DNA of 54,793 nucleotides from Acidimicrobiales bacterium. GTDB taxonomy: Bacteria > Actinomycetota > Acidimicrobiia > Acidimicrobiales > SZUA-35. The translations under genes were made by a program, and so were the position numbers. Under the pieces are notes generated by a model. The model did not search any database. It saw only the letters and a list, made by a program, of their open reading frames with translations, and was not told where the DNA came from. Positions 1-7,600 of the stretch are shown one piece after another. Position 1 is the stretch's first letter, and the number at the start of each line of letters is the position of its first letter. The stretch is from assembly GCA_013003535.1 (NCBI GenBank), contig JABDIY010000120.1, positions 1 to 54,793 on the forward strand, read 5' to 3'.

Positions 1-380
1 TTCACCGCCTCTCGAGCGCACAGGAACGCACCCACGATGTTGACATTCACGACTTCGTTGAGTCGGTCGACGCTGAAATTTTCGAGCCGCTCGAGCTTGT
101 GAAGAATGCCGGCGTTGTTTACCAGAACGCCGGGTTGGCCGAATGCGTCGGTGCATGCGCCAAAGAGTGCTAGCACGTCCTGCTCGCTCCCGATGTTCCC
201 AGCCATGGCGTCGGCACCCACCCCATAGGAGCGGCACGCATCAACTACGGATCGTGCGGCGTCGTCATTGGTCCGGTAGTTGATGAAAACGTTGGCTCCC
301 CGTTGTGCGGCCATCACCGCAGTGGACGCACCGATTCCACGGCTCCCACCCGTGATCAAAACAGTCTTTCCTTCGAGCAT
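1..380 (-). CDS. SDR family oxidoreductase, 3' end outside the window
   Basis: Short-chain dehydrogenase/reductase, cut by the window edge after about 126 residues. The N-terminal Rossmann motif TGGSRGIG (about residues 10-17) binds NAD(P)H, and NNAG (near residue 92) is the structural Asn-Ala-Gly motif of classical SDRs. The catalytic Tyr-x3-Lys lies beyond the edge, so activity and substrate cannot be judged. The ATG at 380 is chosen because a TAGATT hexamer ends 6 bases upstream. The gene follows the DUF2207 gene on the same strand with a 38-base gap. The SDR fold is clear; the substrate is unknown. Confidence 0.85.
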   Translation of the reverse strand, partial: MLEGKTVLITGGSRGIGASTAVMAAQRGANVFINYRTNDDAARSVVDACRSYGVGADAMAGNIGSEQDVLALFGACTDAFGQPGVLVNNAGILHKLERLENFSVDRLNEVVNVNIVGAFLCAREAV

Positions 381-386
381 GGGTTG

Positions 387-392
387 AATCTA
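387..392 (-). promoter_or_regulatory. -10 hexamer TAGATT of the partial SDR gene
   Basis: TAGATT on the minus strand with a 6-base gap to the ATG at 380, implying a leaderless or near-leaderless transcript. No convincing -35 is visible. Confidence 0.45.
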
Positions 393-418
393 ACCGCAGT
401 CGGCGTGACGGGTGGCAG

Positions 419-2164
419 CTACCAGCTGCCTCCTCCGCCGCCTCCCCCACCACCACCAACGCCACCACCGCCGCCGCCTGATGACGACGACGGTGCGGTT
501 GATGCGGATTGGGTGGATCTCGAGACGGACGGACCAATTGTGGCGTGATAGAAGTGATGACGCGGAACCGACTCAAAGCGGGGGTCGGTCTCCAAGACCT
601 TTGCGATCGCCTTCCACTTCTCATCCAGTCCGAAGGCGTAGGCCCACGCGGTGTAGCCGGCGAATCGATCCGGTTCGATCATGTTGAGAGCGCTCTCCGG
701 TTCTAGCTCGCTCAGGAACCGACGCAGCGCCTCTACCTCTATCCACTTGGACGTGCCTAGCGGCGTTCGAATCCGCAGCTCCGATGACCTGGTGAGGACG
801 GTCAAGGCCGTGCCCAGGACCAGAGATGCCATGACCATGGGCAGAAGCCAGATAGGCGACCAGCGGATGCTGATTCCGCTGAACACCGCCACCGCCCCGG
901 TTGCCAGGACGCCGAACAGGATACTGAGGGCGATCGCGGCTGCGAATTGCGTATCCCCGGTCCTGTCCCAGTACCCGCTGCGTTGTCTCCAGGATTGAAG
1001 ATCGTCCTTCAGAGCATCCCATGAACGCTTGAATGCTGGGTCGTAGCCGCTCAATCTCACGGTGTCTGAATTGGCGAAAATAGAGTCGATGATTGGTTTT
1101 GTAGTTGCCCGCGCCCTACTTCCGCGACGGAGAACGGTGGTATCGCCAGGGTCCCCATCGATTCTGATCTCATCCAGCTCGGCTGCTTCCATCAACCAGG
1201 CAACCAGGTGTTGTTGAGAGACGCGCTCGTCGATGATGATGCCTCCGTGGGGAGCAGACACTCCCTGCGGCGGCGTAAGGGACGGGTAGATCAGACGGGC
1301 CATCTCCGCCTCCTCAGCCAGCCTGTGACTGTCTACCGATCCGAGGTCATCGATGAACCCGAGGGATCGTGCCGTGGTGTCCATGATTTGTTCCCTACCT
1401 CGTAAGCGAACAATTCGACCAACGAGCGGGTTGGTGATGAGCACACCGGCAAAAGCCAGCGCCATTGGAACCACAACTGAGAGGCCGCCGGTGAGCGGCT
1501 CGGGTTGTGGCGGTTTCGGCAAACTTGGAAGTTGGGTGAGGCTGGCACCGATCCCGGCGCTGACCGTAACTCCTACTCCGGACGCCAGGCGGCCAGTTTC
1601 CACAAGCAGGTGACCGGGCGAGACCTGCTCGGCAGTGCATCCGCCAATGCTCCCAAACCGCCCTGTGTCACATCTTGGATTCAACCACTCATTGGTGGAG
1701 ATCAGATGGATCTCACTAGATGAGATTGGTACCTCCCATTCGGTGCCCACTGCATTCCAGGAGAATTGGTCGCCGGCTACCAGGGTGTTCAATATGTATT
1801 CCAACTGATACCGGTGGCGGCCGCGGATGGTGATATCGGGATCACCGATTCGAATGGTAGGTGTGAATCCACTTTGGATGAGAACGTCGTCAGGAGCAGT
1901 TGCCGACGTGACGGTCAGAGGGCTGATCGGATCAAGACCTGGCACGGTGCGAAGGATTCCGCGTCGGGCGGAGAGCCCGAAGTCGTAGTCGATGACCTCG
2001 ACGATGCTTGCCGGTTCGTTGGACTGGGAGACCTGAACCGAAGTCCAATAGCTGTCGATCCGCTCGCCCGACAACCAGCGCGCTCCCGCCCACGCCGCCA
2101 GCGGAGCGATCAGCGCCATCAGGATGAATGCTATTTTTCCCGACCAGCCATGACGATCGAACAT
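419..2164 (-). CDS. DUF2207 domain membrane protein with glycine-rich tail
   Basis: Predicted membrane protein of about 581 residues. It has an N-terminal hydrophobic segment (about 10-28), a long extracytoplasmic beta-rich region matching DUF2207 in layout, a membrane segment near 230-250, a cytoplasmic stretch, two more membrane segments near 405-460, and a C-terminus of Ser then Gly runs ending in GGSW. That Gly-rich tail ending in Ser-Trp is typical of DUF2207/YciQ-type proteins, whose function is unknown. ATG 2164 is preferred to the adjacent ATG 2167 because TAGGAT ends 6 bases before 2164. The tail is coded by near-perfect GGN repeats. Confidence 0.8.
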   Translation of the reverse strand: MFDRHGWSGKIAFILMALIAPLAAWAGARWLSGERIDSYWTSVQVSQSNEPASIVEVIDYDFGLSARRGILRTVPGLDPISPLTVTSATAPDDVLIQSGFTPTIRIGDPDITIRGRHRYQLEYILNTLVAGDQFSWNAVGTEWEVPISSSEIHLISTNEWLNPRCDTGRFGSIGGCTAEQVSPGHLLVETGRLASGVGVTVSAGIGASLTQLPSLPKPPQPEPLTGGLSVVVPMALAFAGVLITNPLVGRIVRLRGREQIMDTTARSLGFIDDLGSVDSHRLAEEAEMARLIYPSLTPPQGVSAPHGGIIIDERVSQQHLVAWLMEAAELDEIRIDGDPGDTTVLRRGSRARATTKPIIDSIFANSDTVRLSGYDPAFKRSWDALKDDLQSWRQRSGYWDRTGDTQFAAAIALSILFGVLATGAVAVFSGISIRWSPIWLLPMVMASLVLGTALTVLTRSSELRIRTPLGTSKWIEVEALRRFLSELEPESALNMIEPDRFAGYTAWAYAFGLDEKWKAIAKVLETDPRFESVPRHHFYHATIGPSVSRSTQSASTAPSSSSGGGGGGVGGGGGGGGGGSW

Positions 2165-2170
2165 CATCCG

Positions 2171-2176
2171 ATCCTA
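2171..2176 (-). promoter_or_regulatory. -10 hexamer TAGGAT of the DUF2207 gene
   Basis: TAGGAT on the minus strand, 6 bases before the ATG at 2164; it decides between the two tandem ATG codons. Confidence 0.45.
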
Positions 2177-2185
2177 GGGCGATGG

Positions 2186-2321
2186 GGGCGTGCCGCGATT
2201 GTGGGCTGCCACCGGTGAGGGCGGCAGCGGAGGTTCGCGTAGGTCGGTTCTGGCATGGGAGGTTGGCGCTGGCGCGATTGTGGTCTGCCAGAAGGGCGTG
2301 CCGCGATTGTGGGCTGCCACC
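2186..2321. repeat. Cluster of inverted and direct half-units (BIME-like), subtype A
   Basis: Two identical 28-bp copies lie at 2186-2213 and 2294-2321, both containing CGCGATTGTGGGCTGCCACC. Between them are related half-units in both orientations. 2206-2213 pairs with 2220-2227 (one mismatch), and TTCTGGCA (2248-2255) pairs exactly with TGCCAGAA (2286-2293) around a further ATTGTGG unit. The order is forward, reverse, reverse, forward, forward, so the DNA can form two hairpins. It fills the space between two divergent genes. Resemblance to REP/BIME elements is inferred from structure only. Confidence 0.7.
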
Positions 2322-2360
2322 CTGAGGGTGCGTCGAGTCTTCGAAGTTCGACTGAACCAC

Positions 2361-2366
2361 TAATCT
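2361..2366 (+). promoter_or_regulatory. -10 hexamer TAATCT of the HMG-CoA lyase gene
   Basis: TAATCT followed by 6 bases and the GTG at 2373. Confidence 0.5.
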
Positions 2367-2372
2367 GATTGG

Positions 2373-3242
2373 GTGCCGAATCTGTCAATCCGTGAGGTGG
2401 GTCCGCGGGATGGACTGCAGAACGAGGAACCGGTGAACGTTGAGCTCCGGGCCGAGTTGATCAGCGCTTTGTGTCGCACCGGCCTCGCCGACATCGAGGC
2501 CGTCAGCTTTGTGTCGCCAGAAGCGGTGCCGGCGATGGCTCATGCCGCTTCGGTCCTCGAACTGGTAGACCGCCGATCCGAGGTGCGACTTTGGGCGCTC
2601 GTGCCCAATGCCCGAGGCGCGAAAATGGCGGTCGCGGCGAACGTTGACAGTCTTACGGTGACCGTGTCGGCGTGCCCGGTCTACAACCAGAAGAATGTCC
2701 GCCGTTCCATCCCTGAATCGGTTGATGCAATCGGTCAGATCGTTCAAATTGCCGACGGCCGATTGGTGGACGCAGTGATTTCCTGTGTTTTTGGCTCTCC
2801 GTACACTGGCGATGAGAACACCGCCACCGTTCCGGACCTCATGGGACAACTCGCTGACCAGGGAGTTCATCGGTTCACACTGGCCGACACCACGGGAATG
2901 GCCACACCGCACCGAATCGAAAGAGTCCTTCACAAGACCGGGATTGACGTTGGGCTGCATCTGCACGACACGCGGGGCACTGCGCTGGTGAATGCCTACA
3001 CCGCTATTGCTCTGGGCGTCACCCGCTTCGACACCGCAGTGGGGGGACTCGGCGGTTCCCCGTTTGCTGAGGGGGCGGGTGGAAACCTTGCAACCGAAGA
3101 TCTCGTGCATCTCGCCAACGATGATCCCAATCTCGAAACCGGAGTGGATCTCGATGTGTTGCTCCAGTGCGCCACCGCATTTCGAGCGGCGGTTGATCAT
3201 CCGCTGCCGGGCCGAATCGCCACACACGGGCCCGCTCGCTAG
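2373..3242 (+). CDS. Hydroxymethylglutaryl-CoA lyase family protein
   Basis: TIM-barrel of the HMG-CoA lyase family (289 residues, normal length), which cleaves HMG-CoA to acetyl-CoA and acetoacetate in leucine breakdown. The N-terminal VGPRDGLQNE carries the metal and substrate Arg-Asp pair, and LHLHDTRG supplies the metal-binding histidines. In the C-terminal loop the family signature has a cysteine (GGCP.A.GA.GN); here it reads GGSPFAEGAGGN, with Ser229 in its place. All other signature residues are kept. It may be a slow lyase or act on another acyl-CoA. The start is a GTG 6 bases after TAATCT. An acetoacetyl-CoA synthetase at 10138 could use the acetoacetate. Confidence 0.85.
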   Translation: MPNLSIREVGPRDGLQNEEPVNVELRAELISALCRTGLADIEAVSFVSPEAVPAMAHAASVLELVDRRSEVRLWALVPNARGAKMAVAANVDSLTVTVSACPVYNQKNVRRSIPESVDAIGQIVQIADGRLVDAVISCVFGSPYTGDENTATVPDLMGQLADQGVHRFTLADTTGMATPHRIERVLHKTGIDVGLHLHDTRGTALVNAYTAIALGVTRFDTAVGGLGGSPFAEGAGGNLATEDLVHLANDDPNLETGVDLDVLLQCATAFRAAVDHPLPGRIATHGPAR

Positions 3243-3283
3243 TTCGGTCTGTTCGGAACGTTCTTACCACCGGGAGAGCCCTC

Positions 3284-3289
3284 TAGCCT
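3284..3289 (+). promoter_or_regulatory. -10 hexamer TAGCCT of the alpha-galactosidase gene
   Basis: TAGCCT followed by 6 bases and GTG 3296. Confidence 0.45.
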
Positions 3290-3295
3290 TTGGGG

Positions 3296-5395
3296 GTGCA
3301 CAGGATTTCTAACGGTGGAACGGCCATGGTCATCAGCGGCGGGTCCAGGATGCCCGAGGTCATGGAGTGGGGAGTGTCGGGTGAGGTGGCGGGGGGCCCG
3401 GTAGTCGACTATGAGCACTATCGCGCCGGTCTTCCACCGGCAACACTTCAATATCACCCACCGATCGGGCTGTTCGCCCAAGAGTCCTTGGGTTTTCCGG
3501 GACGACCCGGCATCAGCGGTCACCGCCCCGATGGGACCGGTTGGTCACCACGGTTTGTACGCACCGAAGAACGGGTCCAGCCCGATGGCGTGTCCTTCGT
3601 ACTGGAGGACCATCGAGCCGGACTGCAGGTGATCGCCGCCGTGGTCATTTCCGACGGTGGCGCGATCACGATCGATGCCGTGCTCACCAACGTTGGAGAC
3701 ACCTCCTACACGTTGGCCACCATGGCCCCCACCCTGCCGTTGCCGTCGGCGGCCACCGACCTGCTCACACTGTCGGGCCGCTGGACCATGGAATTCATGA
3801 TGAATCGCCGCCCTTTCCAGGGTCAGATGATCGTGGAAAACCGGCGTGGCCGAACCAGCCACGAGAACGCACCAGTGGTTTTCGCGGGCTCGGCGGCGTT
3901 CAACGAACAGGCCGGGACGGTCTGGGGTGCACAGCTGGCATGGAGCGGCAACTTCGCGGTTATCGCCGAGGAACTGAGCGACGGTCGAAAGTTTTTCCAA
4001 TTGGGTGAGCTGCTCCTCCCTGGCGAGGTGCAGTTGGAGCCGGGGGAGGCGTACGACATGCCCCAGGTTATCGCTACGTGTTCATCCACTGGACTAACGC
4101 CGGCCACCAATCGTTTCCATGCCTATCTGAGAAATGAGTTGCGACCGAAAGAATTGGGGCCCCGGCCGGTCAATCTCAACGTGTGGGAAGCGGTGTATTT
4201 CGATCACGACGAGTCGGTTCTCATGGACTTGGCTGATGAGGCCGCAAAGATCGGAGCGGAACGTTTCGTTCTCGACGATGGCTGGTTCGGCAGCCGTCGG
4301 GATGACTCAAAGGGTCTCGGAGATTGGTACGTCAGTCCTGACGTCTGGCCGAACGGTTTGACCCCCCTGATCGAACGGGTCATCGGCCACGGGATGCAGT
4401 TTGGGATCTGGTTCGAACCTGAAATGGTGAATGCCGATTCCGACCTCTTTCGACTTCATCCCGACTGGACGCTCACCACCGATGGCTACGAGCCGGTGCT
4501 CGGCCGAAAACAGCTGGTTCTCGATTTCGGGCGGTCAGAGGTTCGGGAGAACATTTTCGATCAAATCGATGCGATTCTTTCCACCCATGACATCAGTTAC
4601 GTCAAGTGGGACATGAACCGGGTGATCGTTCAGGGATCCGGCGCCGATGGACGGGCGGGCGTGCGCAAACATGTTCTCGGCTTGTACGAACTGCTCGATC
4701 AGCTTCGCCTGAAACACCCAAAGGTCGAGTGGGAGTCCTGCGCCAGCGGCGGTGGCCGAATCGATGCTGGGATCCTGGCCCATACCGATCGGGTTTGGAC
4801 CTCCGACAGCAATGACGCCCGAGACCGCCAACTGATTCAGCGGGGCGCGTCGCTGTTGATCCCGCCCGAGTTGATGGGGGCCCACATCGGACCACCGACC
4901 ACCCACACCACCGGTCGAACCCACAGCTTCGGGTTCCGGGCGGCTACGGCGCTGTTTGGTCACTTTGGGATCGAATGGAATGTCCTGGAGATGACCGAAG
5001 ACGAACGGGCGGGCATGAGAGATGTCGTGAATCTCTACAAGAGGCATCGTGAGCTTCTGCATTCCGGGCAAGTGATCCGGCTGGATCACCCCGACAATTC
5101 GATCGTGGCCCACGGTGTTCTGGCTCATGACGGGAGTGAAGGCCTTTTCAGCGTGGCGTCGATCCATACCCGTACCGCCACCTCGTCCGCACCGCTGGTG
5201 ATTCCGGGACTGACCGGCACGTATCGGGTGGAACCGTTACTGATCGGCGGCGAACTACCAGGCAAGGATTATGCGCCACCGGCCTGGATGGCCGACGGAG
5301 CCGACCTGCCCGCAGAGTTCCTCGGCAACCATGGCCTATCCATGCCCACCTTCTGGCCCGAACGAGCGCTCCTTATCCACCTCACCCGCGTCTAA
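3296..5395 (+). CDS. Alpha-galactosidase, glycoside hydrolase family 36
   Basis: GH36 enzyme of about 699 residues, near the usual 700-730. It hydrolyses terminal alpha-galactosyl bonds (melibiose, raffinose type) with retention. An N-terminal beta-supersandwich is followed by a TIM barrel from about residue 290. KWDMNR (Asp near 439) is the nucleophile motif, and SDSNDARDR (first Asp near 504) carries the acid/base. There is no signal peptide, so it acts in the cytosol on imported sugar, consistent with the ABC transporter genes lying convergent to it. The GTG at 3296 is chosen from the TAGCCT hexamer; ATG 3326 is an alternative. Confidence 0.92.
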   Translation: MHRISNGGTAMVISGGSRMPEVMEWGVSGEVAGGPVVDYEHYRAGLPPATLQYHPPIGLFAQESLGFPGRPGISGHRPDGTGWSPRFVRTEERVQPDGVSFVLEDHRAGLQVIAAVVISDGGAITIDAVLTNVGDTSYTLATMAPTLPLPSAATDLLTLSGRWTMEFMMNRRPFQGQMIVENRRGRTSHENAPVVFAGSAAFNEQAGTVWGAQLAWSGNFAVIAEELSDGRKFFQLGELLLPGEVQLEPGEAYDMPQVIATCSSTGLTPATNRFHAYLRNELRPKELGPRPVNLNVWEAVYFDHDESVLMDLADEAAKIGAERFVLDDGWFGSRRDDSKGLGDWYVSPDVWPNGLTPLIERVIGHGMQFGIWFEPEMVNADSDLFRLHPDWTLTTDGYEPVLGRKQLVLDFGRSEVRENIFDQIDAILSTHDISYVKWDMNRVIVQGSGADGRAGVRKHVLGLYELLDQLRLKHPKVEWESCASGGGRIDAGILAHTDRVWTSDSNDARDRQLIQRGASLLIPPELMGAHIGPPTTHTTGRTHSFGFRAATALFGHFGIEWNVLEMTEDERAGMRDVVNLYKRHRELLHSGQVIRLDHPDNSIVAHGVLAHDGSEGLFSVASIHTRTATSSAPLVIPGLTGTYRVEPLLIGGELPGKDYAPPAWMADGADLPAEFLGNHGLSMPTFWPERALLIHLTRV

Positions 5396-5484
5396 CGGGC
5401 ACGCGCGAAGGCGGGTGAAGCGCCCAGCAGTGAGCAGTTCCAGCTCGGTGATCGCAGGATCTGTTGCCGGGCCGGGTTGGCGAG

Positions 5485-5512
5485 CCTCCGTGGCGGCGAA
5501 CGGCCCCGGAGG
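5485..5512. terminator. Possible hairpin between convergent genes
   Basis: CCTCCG (5485-5490) pairs with CGGAGG (5507-5512) around a 16-base GC-rich loop, in the 173-base gap between the convergent alpha-galactosidase and permease genes. There is no T-run, so terminator function is tentative. Confidence 0.3.
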
Positions 5513-5568
5513 GACCGTATTCCCGTAGCCAACTCACGTTGCGCCGCAGGCTGTTTGCAGTCCAGGCC

Positions 5569-6501
5569 CTAGCCCTTGTTGGCTCCGAGGGTGAGGCCGG
5601 CGATGAAATGTTTCTGAAGCGCGAAGTACACAATCATCACCGGGATGATCACGAAAATGGATGCCGCCGAAACCACGTTGGTATCGGTCACGAATTCTCC
5701 ACCGAGGTTGGATAGGGCTGAAGTGATGGGTCTGTCGTCGCCGCGTTGTTCGAAAATAACCGCCCAAAAGAAGTCGTTGTAGATCCAGGCGAATTCCAGT
5801 GTGGCCAGGGCCGCCAGGGCCGGGCGGGTGAGCGGCATGATGATGTGCCAGTACTGGGTCCACAGGCTGGCGCCGTCCACCATTGCCGCTTCGTTCAGCT
5901 CTTTGGGGAGCAGTTTCATGTAGTTGCTCAGCACGAAGGTGCAGAAGCCGGACTGGAATCCTACATGGAGGAGGATGATCGCCCAGTTAGAACCGTTGAG
6001 GTTGCCCGAGTTGGACATGAATTCCGGCAGCGGGATCCGTCGAAACGCCTGAAACAACGGGGCCACGATGATTTGCTGGGGGAGCAGGTTGCCGGCGGTG
6101 AACAAGACGAGAAAGAAAATGTTGAAGCGCCATGAAAATCGGCTGGCAGCAAAGGCGATCAAGGAGGCCAGGAAGAGCGTGAGTATGAGTGACGGGATCA
6201 GGATGAGGGCAGTGTTCCAGTACTTGTCGATGAAGTCGCCTTGATCAAGTGCAGCCCGGTAGTTCTCGAGACTGAAGGAGTCCGGAGCCGACAGGAACCC
6301 CTTGTTGATCGTTTCGCTGAACGGGCGGAACGACGCATAGAGCGATACCAGCAGAGGGACCATCCACAAGACGCCCAGCGTCGCGAGGAACAGATGCAGA
6401 AATACGCGGGCCGGCTTCAGCGGCGTGGTCTTCGTTTCGAACGTTCGACCTTCGGCCGTGGTGACGGTCTTGGTGGTCTTCTTTGCAGTGTCGGAGCTCA
6501 T
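5569..6501 (-). CDS. Carbohydrate ABC transporter permease, MalG/LacG type
   Basis: Inner-membrane permease of 310 residues with six predicted membrane segments. The EAA loop is recognisable around NEAAMVDGASLWTQYWHIIM (about 203-222), which docks the ATPase. It forms a heterodimer with the upstream permease, whose stop codon overlaps this start by four bases (ATGA), so the two are translationally coupled. A short cytoplasmic N-terminal extension rich in Thr and Lys precedes the first segment. The partner binding protein is encoded further upstream. The substrate is inferred to be an alpha-galactoside from the nearby GH36 gene. Confidence 0.92.
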   Translation of the reverse strand: MSSDTAKKTTKTVTTAEGRTFETKTTPLKPARVFLHLFLATLGVLWMVPLLVSLYASFRPFSETINKGFLSAPDSFSLENYRAALDQGDFIDKYWNTALILIPSLILTLFLASLIAFAASRFSWRFNIFFLVLFTAGNLLPQQIIVAPLFQAFRRIPLPEFMSNSGNLNGSNWAIILLHVGFQSGFCTFVLSNYMKLLPKELNEAAMVDGASLWTQYWHIIMPLTRPALAALATLEFAWIYNDFFWAVIFEQRGDDRPITSALSNLGGEFVTDTNVVSAASIFVIIPVMIVYFALQKHFIAGLTLGANKG

Positions 6502-7517
6502 ACCGTGTTCTCCTGCTTGCGGTAGTGGTTGGTGACGTACCAGAGAACGAAGCCGATACAGAGCAGGAACAGCATGGTGGCATAGGCGGAACCTCGGCCG
6601 ATGTTGTCTGCCCCCTCACCCACTAGAGCGTTGGTGGTGAGGTGGGAAAGAAGTTCCGTGTTCCGTGGTTCGTTGAGCACGGCGATGATGTCGTAGGCCC
6701 GCAGAGCCTCGATCACTGTGATCACCACAACGATGACATTGATGGGTTTGAGGGTGGGGAAGAGAACGTGCCGGAACGTTTGCCATTCGTTACAACCATC
6801 GAGCGAAGCCGATTCTCGTAAGGCGGCATCAACGCTCTTCATGCCGGCCAGATACAGGACCATGATGTAACCGGTGTGTCTCCATGCCATGGCGAAGAGG
6901 ATGGCGATGAAGTTTTTGGACAAGCCGTAGCCGCCAAAGCTGAACAGAAACTCTTGGTTGCCGAGCCAGTCCACCGTGCCGCCACCACCGAAGGCCACCG
7001 TGGCCAGTCCGTACTGCTGGTCATACATCACGTTCTGCCAGATGAATCCAACCACGGCGAGCGACAGCACTACCGGCGTATAGAACAGGCTTTGATAGAT
7101 CCGGGTGCCTTTGAGATTCTTGTCCAAGAGATAGGCAAGCAACATCCCTAACAGCGTTGGTCCGAAGAACAAAAAGAGGAGGAGCCAAAAGTTGTTCAGG
7201 ATCGCTTGGTACGTGTCGCCTTTGAATGCGCCTAACAGCGTCTGGTCGTAGTTCTCGACGCCGGTGATCTCGAGGCTGGAGAACCTGATCCCATTCCACT
7301 TGGTGAACGACAACAGAATCGAGAGGAACGTAGGTATCCACACGATGGCGATGTGAATGATCGAGGGAATCGCCACCATGGCGATGAAAACGGTGCGATC
7401 CCTGCCGGTGAACTGAGACCGGCCGCCTTTTTTGCCGCCAGACACGCGGCCTGCTTCATCGGCGGAACTCGAGATATCCGCATCGTCGTCAGTGATAAGC
7501 GGCGAAGCCGTTGTCAT
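6498..7517 (-). CDS. Sugar ABC transporter permease, MalF/LacF type
   Basis: Permease of 339 residues with six predicted membrane segments after a charged cytoplasmic N-terminus of about 45 residues. The EAA loop SASLDGCNEWQTFRHVLFPT (about residues 237-256) contacts the nucleotide-binding subunit. A Shine-Dalgarno sequence (AGGGGA) precedes the ATG at 7517. It is second in a binding protein-permease-permease operon, separated from the binding protein gene by a strong hairpin. No ATPase gene is present, so a shared MsmK-like ATPase encoded elsewhere is assumed. Confidence 0.92.
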   Translation of the reverse strand: MTTASPLITDDDADISSSADEAGRVSGGKKGGRSQFTGRDRTVFIAMVAIPSIIHIAIVWIPTFLSILLSFTKWNGIRFSSLEITGVENYDQTLLGAFKGDTYQAILNNFWLLLFLFFGPTLLGMLLAYLLDKNLKGTRIYQSLFYTPVVLSLAVVGFIWQNVMYDQQYGLATVAFGGGGTVDWLGNQEFLFSFGGYGLSKNFIAILFAMAWRHTGYIMVLYLAGMKSVDAALRESASLDGCNEWQTFRHVLFPTLKPINVIVVVITVIEALRAYDIIAVLNEPRNTELLSHLTTNALVGEGADNIGRGSAYATMLFLLCIGFVLWYVTNHYRKQENTV

Positions 7518-7541
7518 AAGATTCCCCTTTTGAATTCATGC

Positions 7542-7573
7542 GGGTCCTCACCGGACACTACCGGTGAGGACCC
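7542..7573 (-). terminator. Intercistronic 13-bp perfect hairpin between binding protein and permease genes
   Basis: GGGTCCTCACCGG (7542-7554) and CCGGTGAGGACCC (7561-7573) are perfect inverted arms around a 6-base loop. The hairpin lies just after the binding protein stop codon and ends about 24 bases before the permease start, covering little of its Shine-Dalgarno. Such hairpins between malE- and malF-type genes commonly give partial termination or protect the upstream mRNA, keeping binding protein in excess. That role is inferred here. Confidence 0.7.
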
Positions 7574-7600
7574 CTGCCCACCAAAGTGGTGATTGCTTCC

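Noticed and set aside
419-480. Low-complexity GGN tract as a satellite or assembly artefact
   Set aside because: It is the normal glycine-rich C-terminus of a DUF2207 protein and is in frame.
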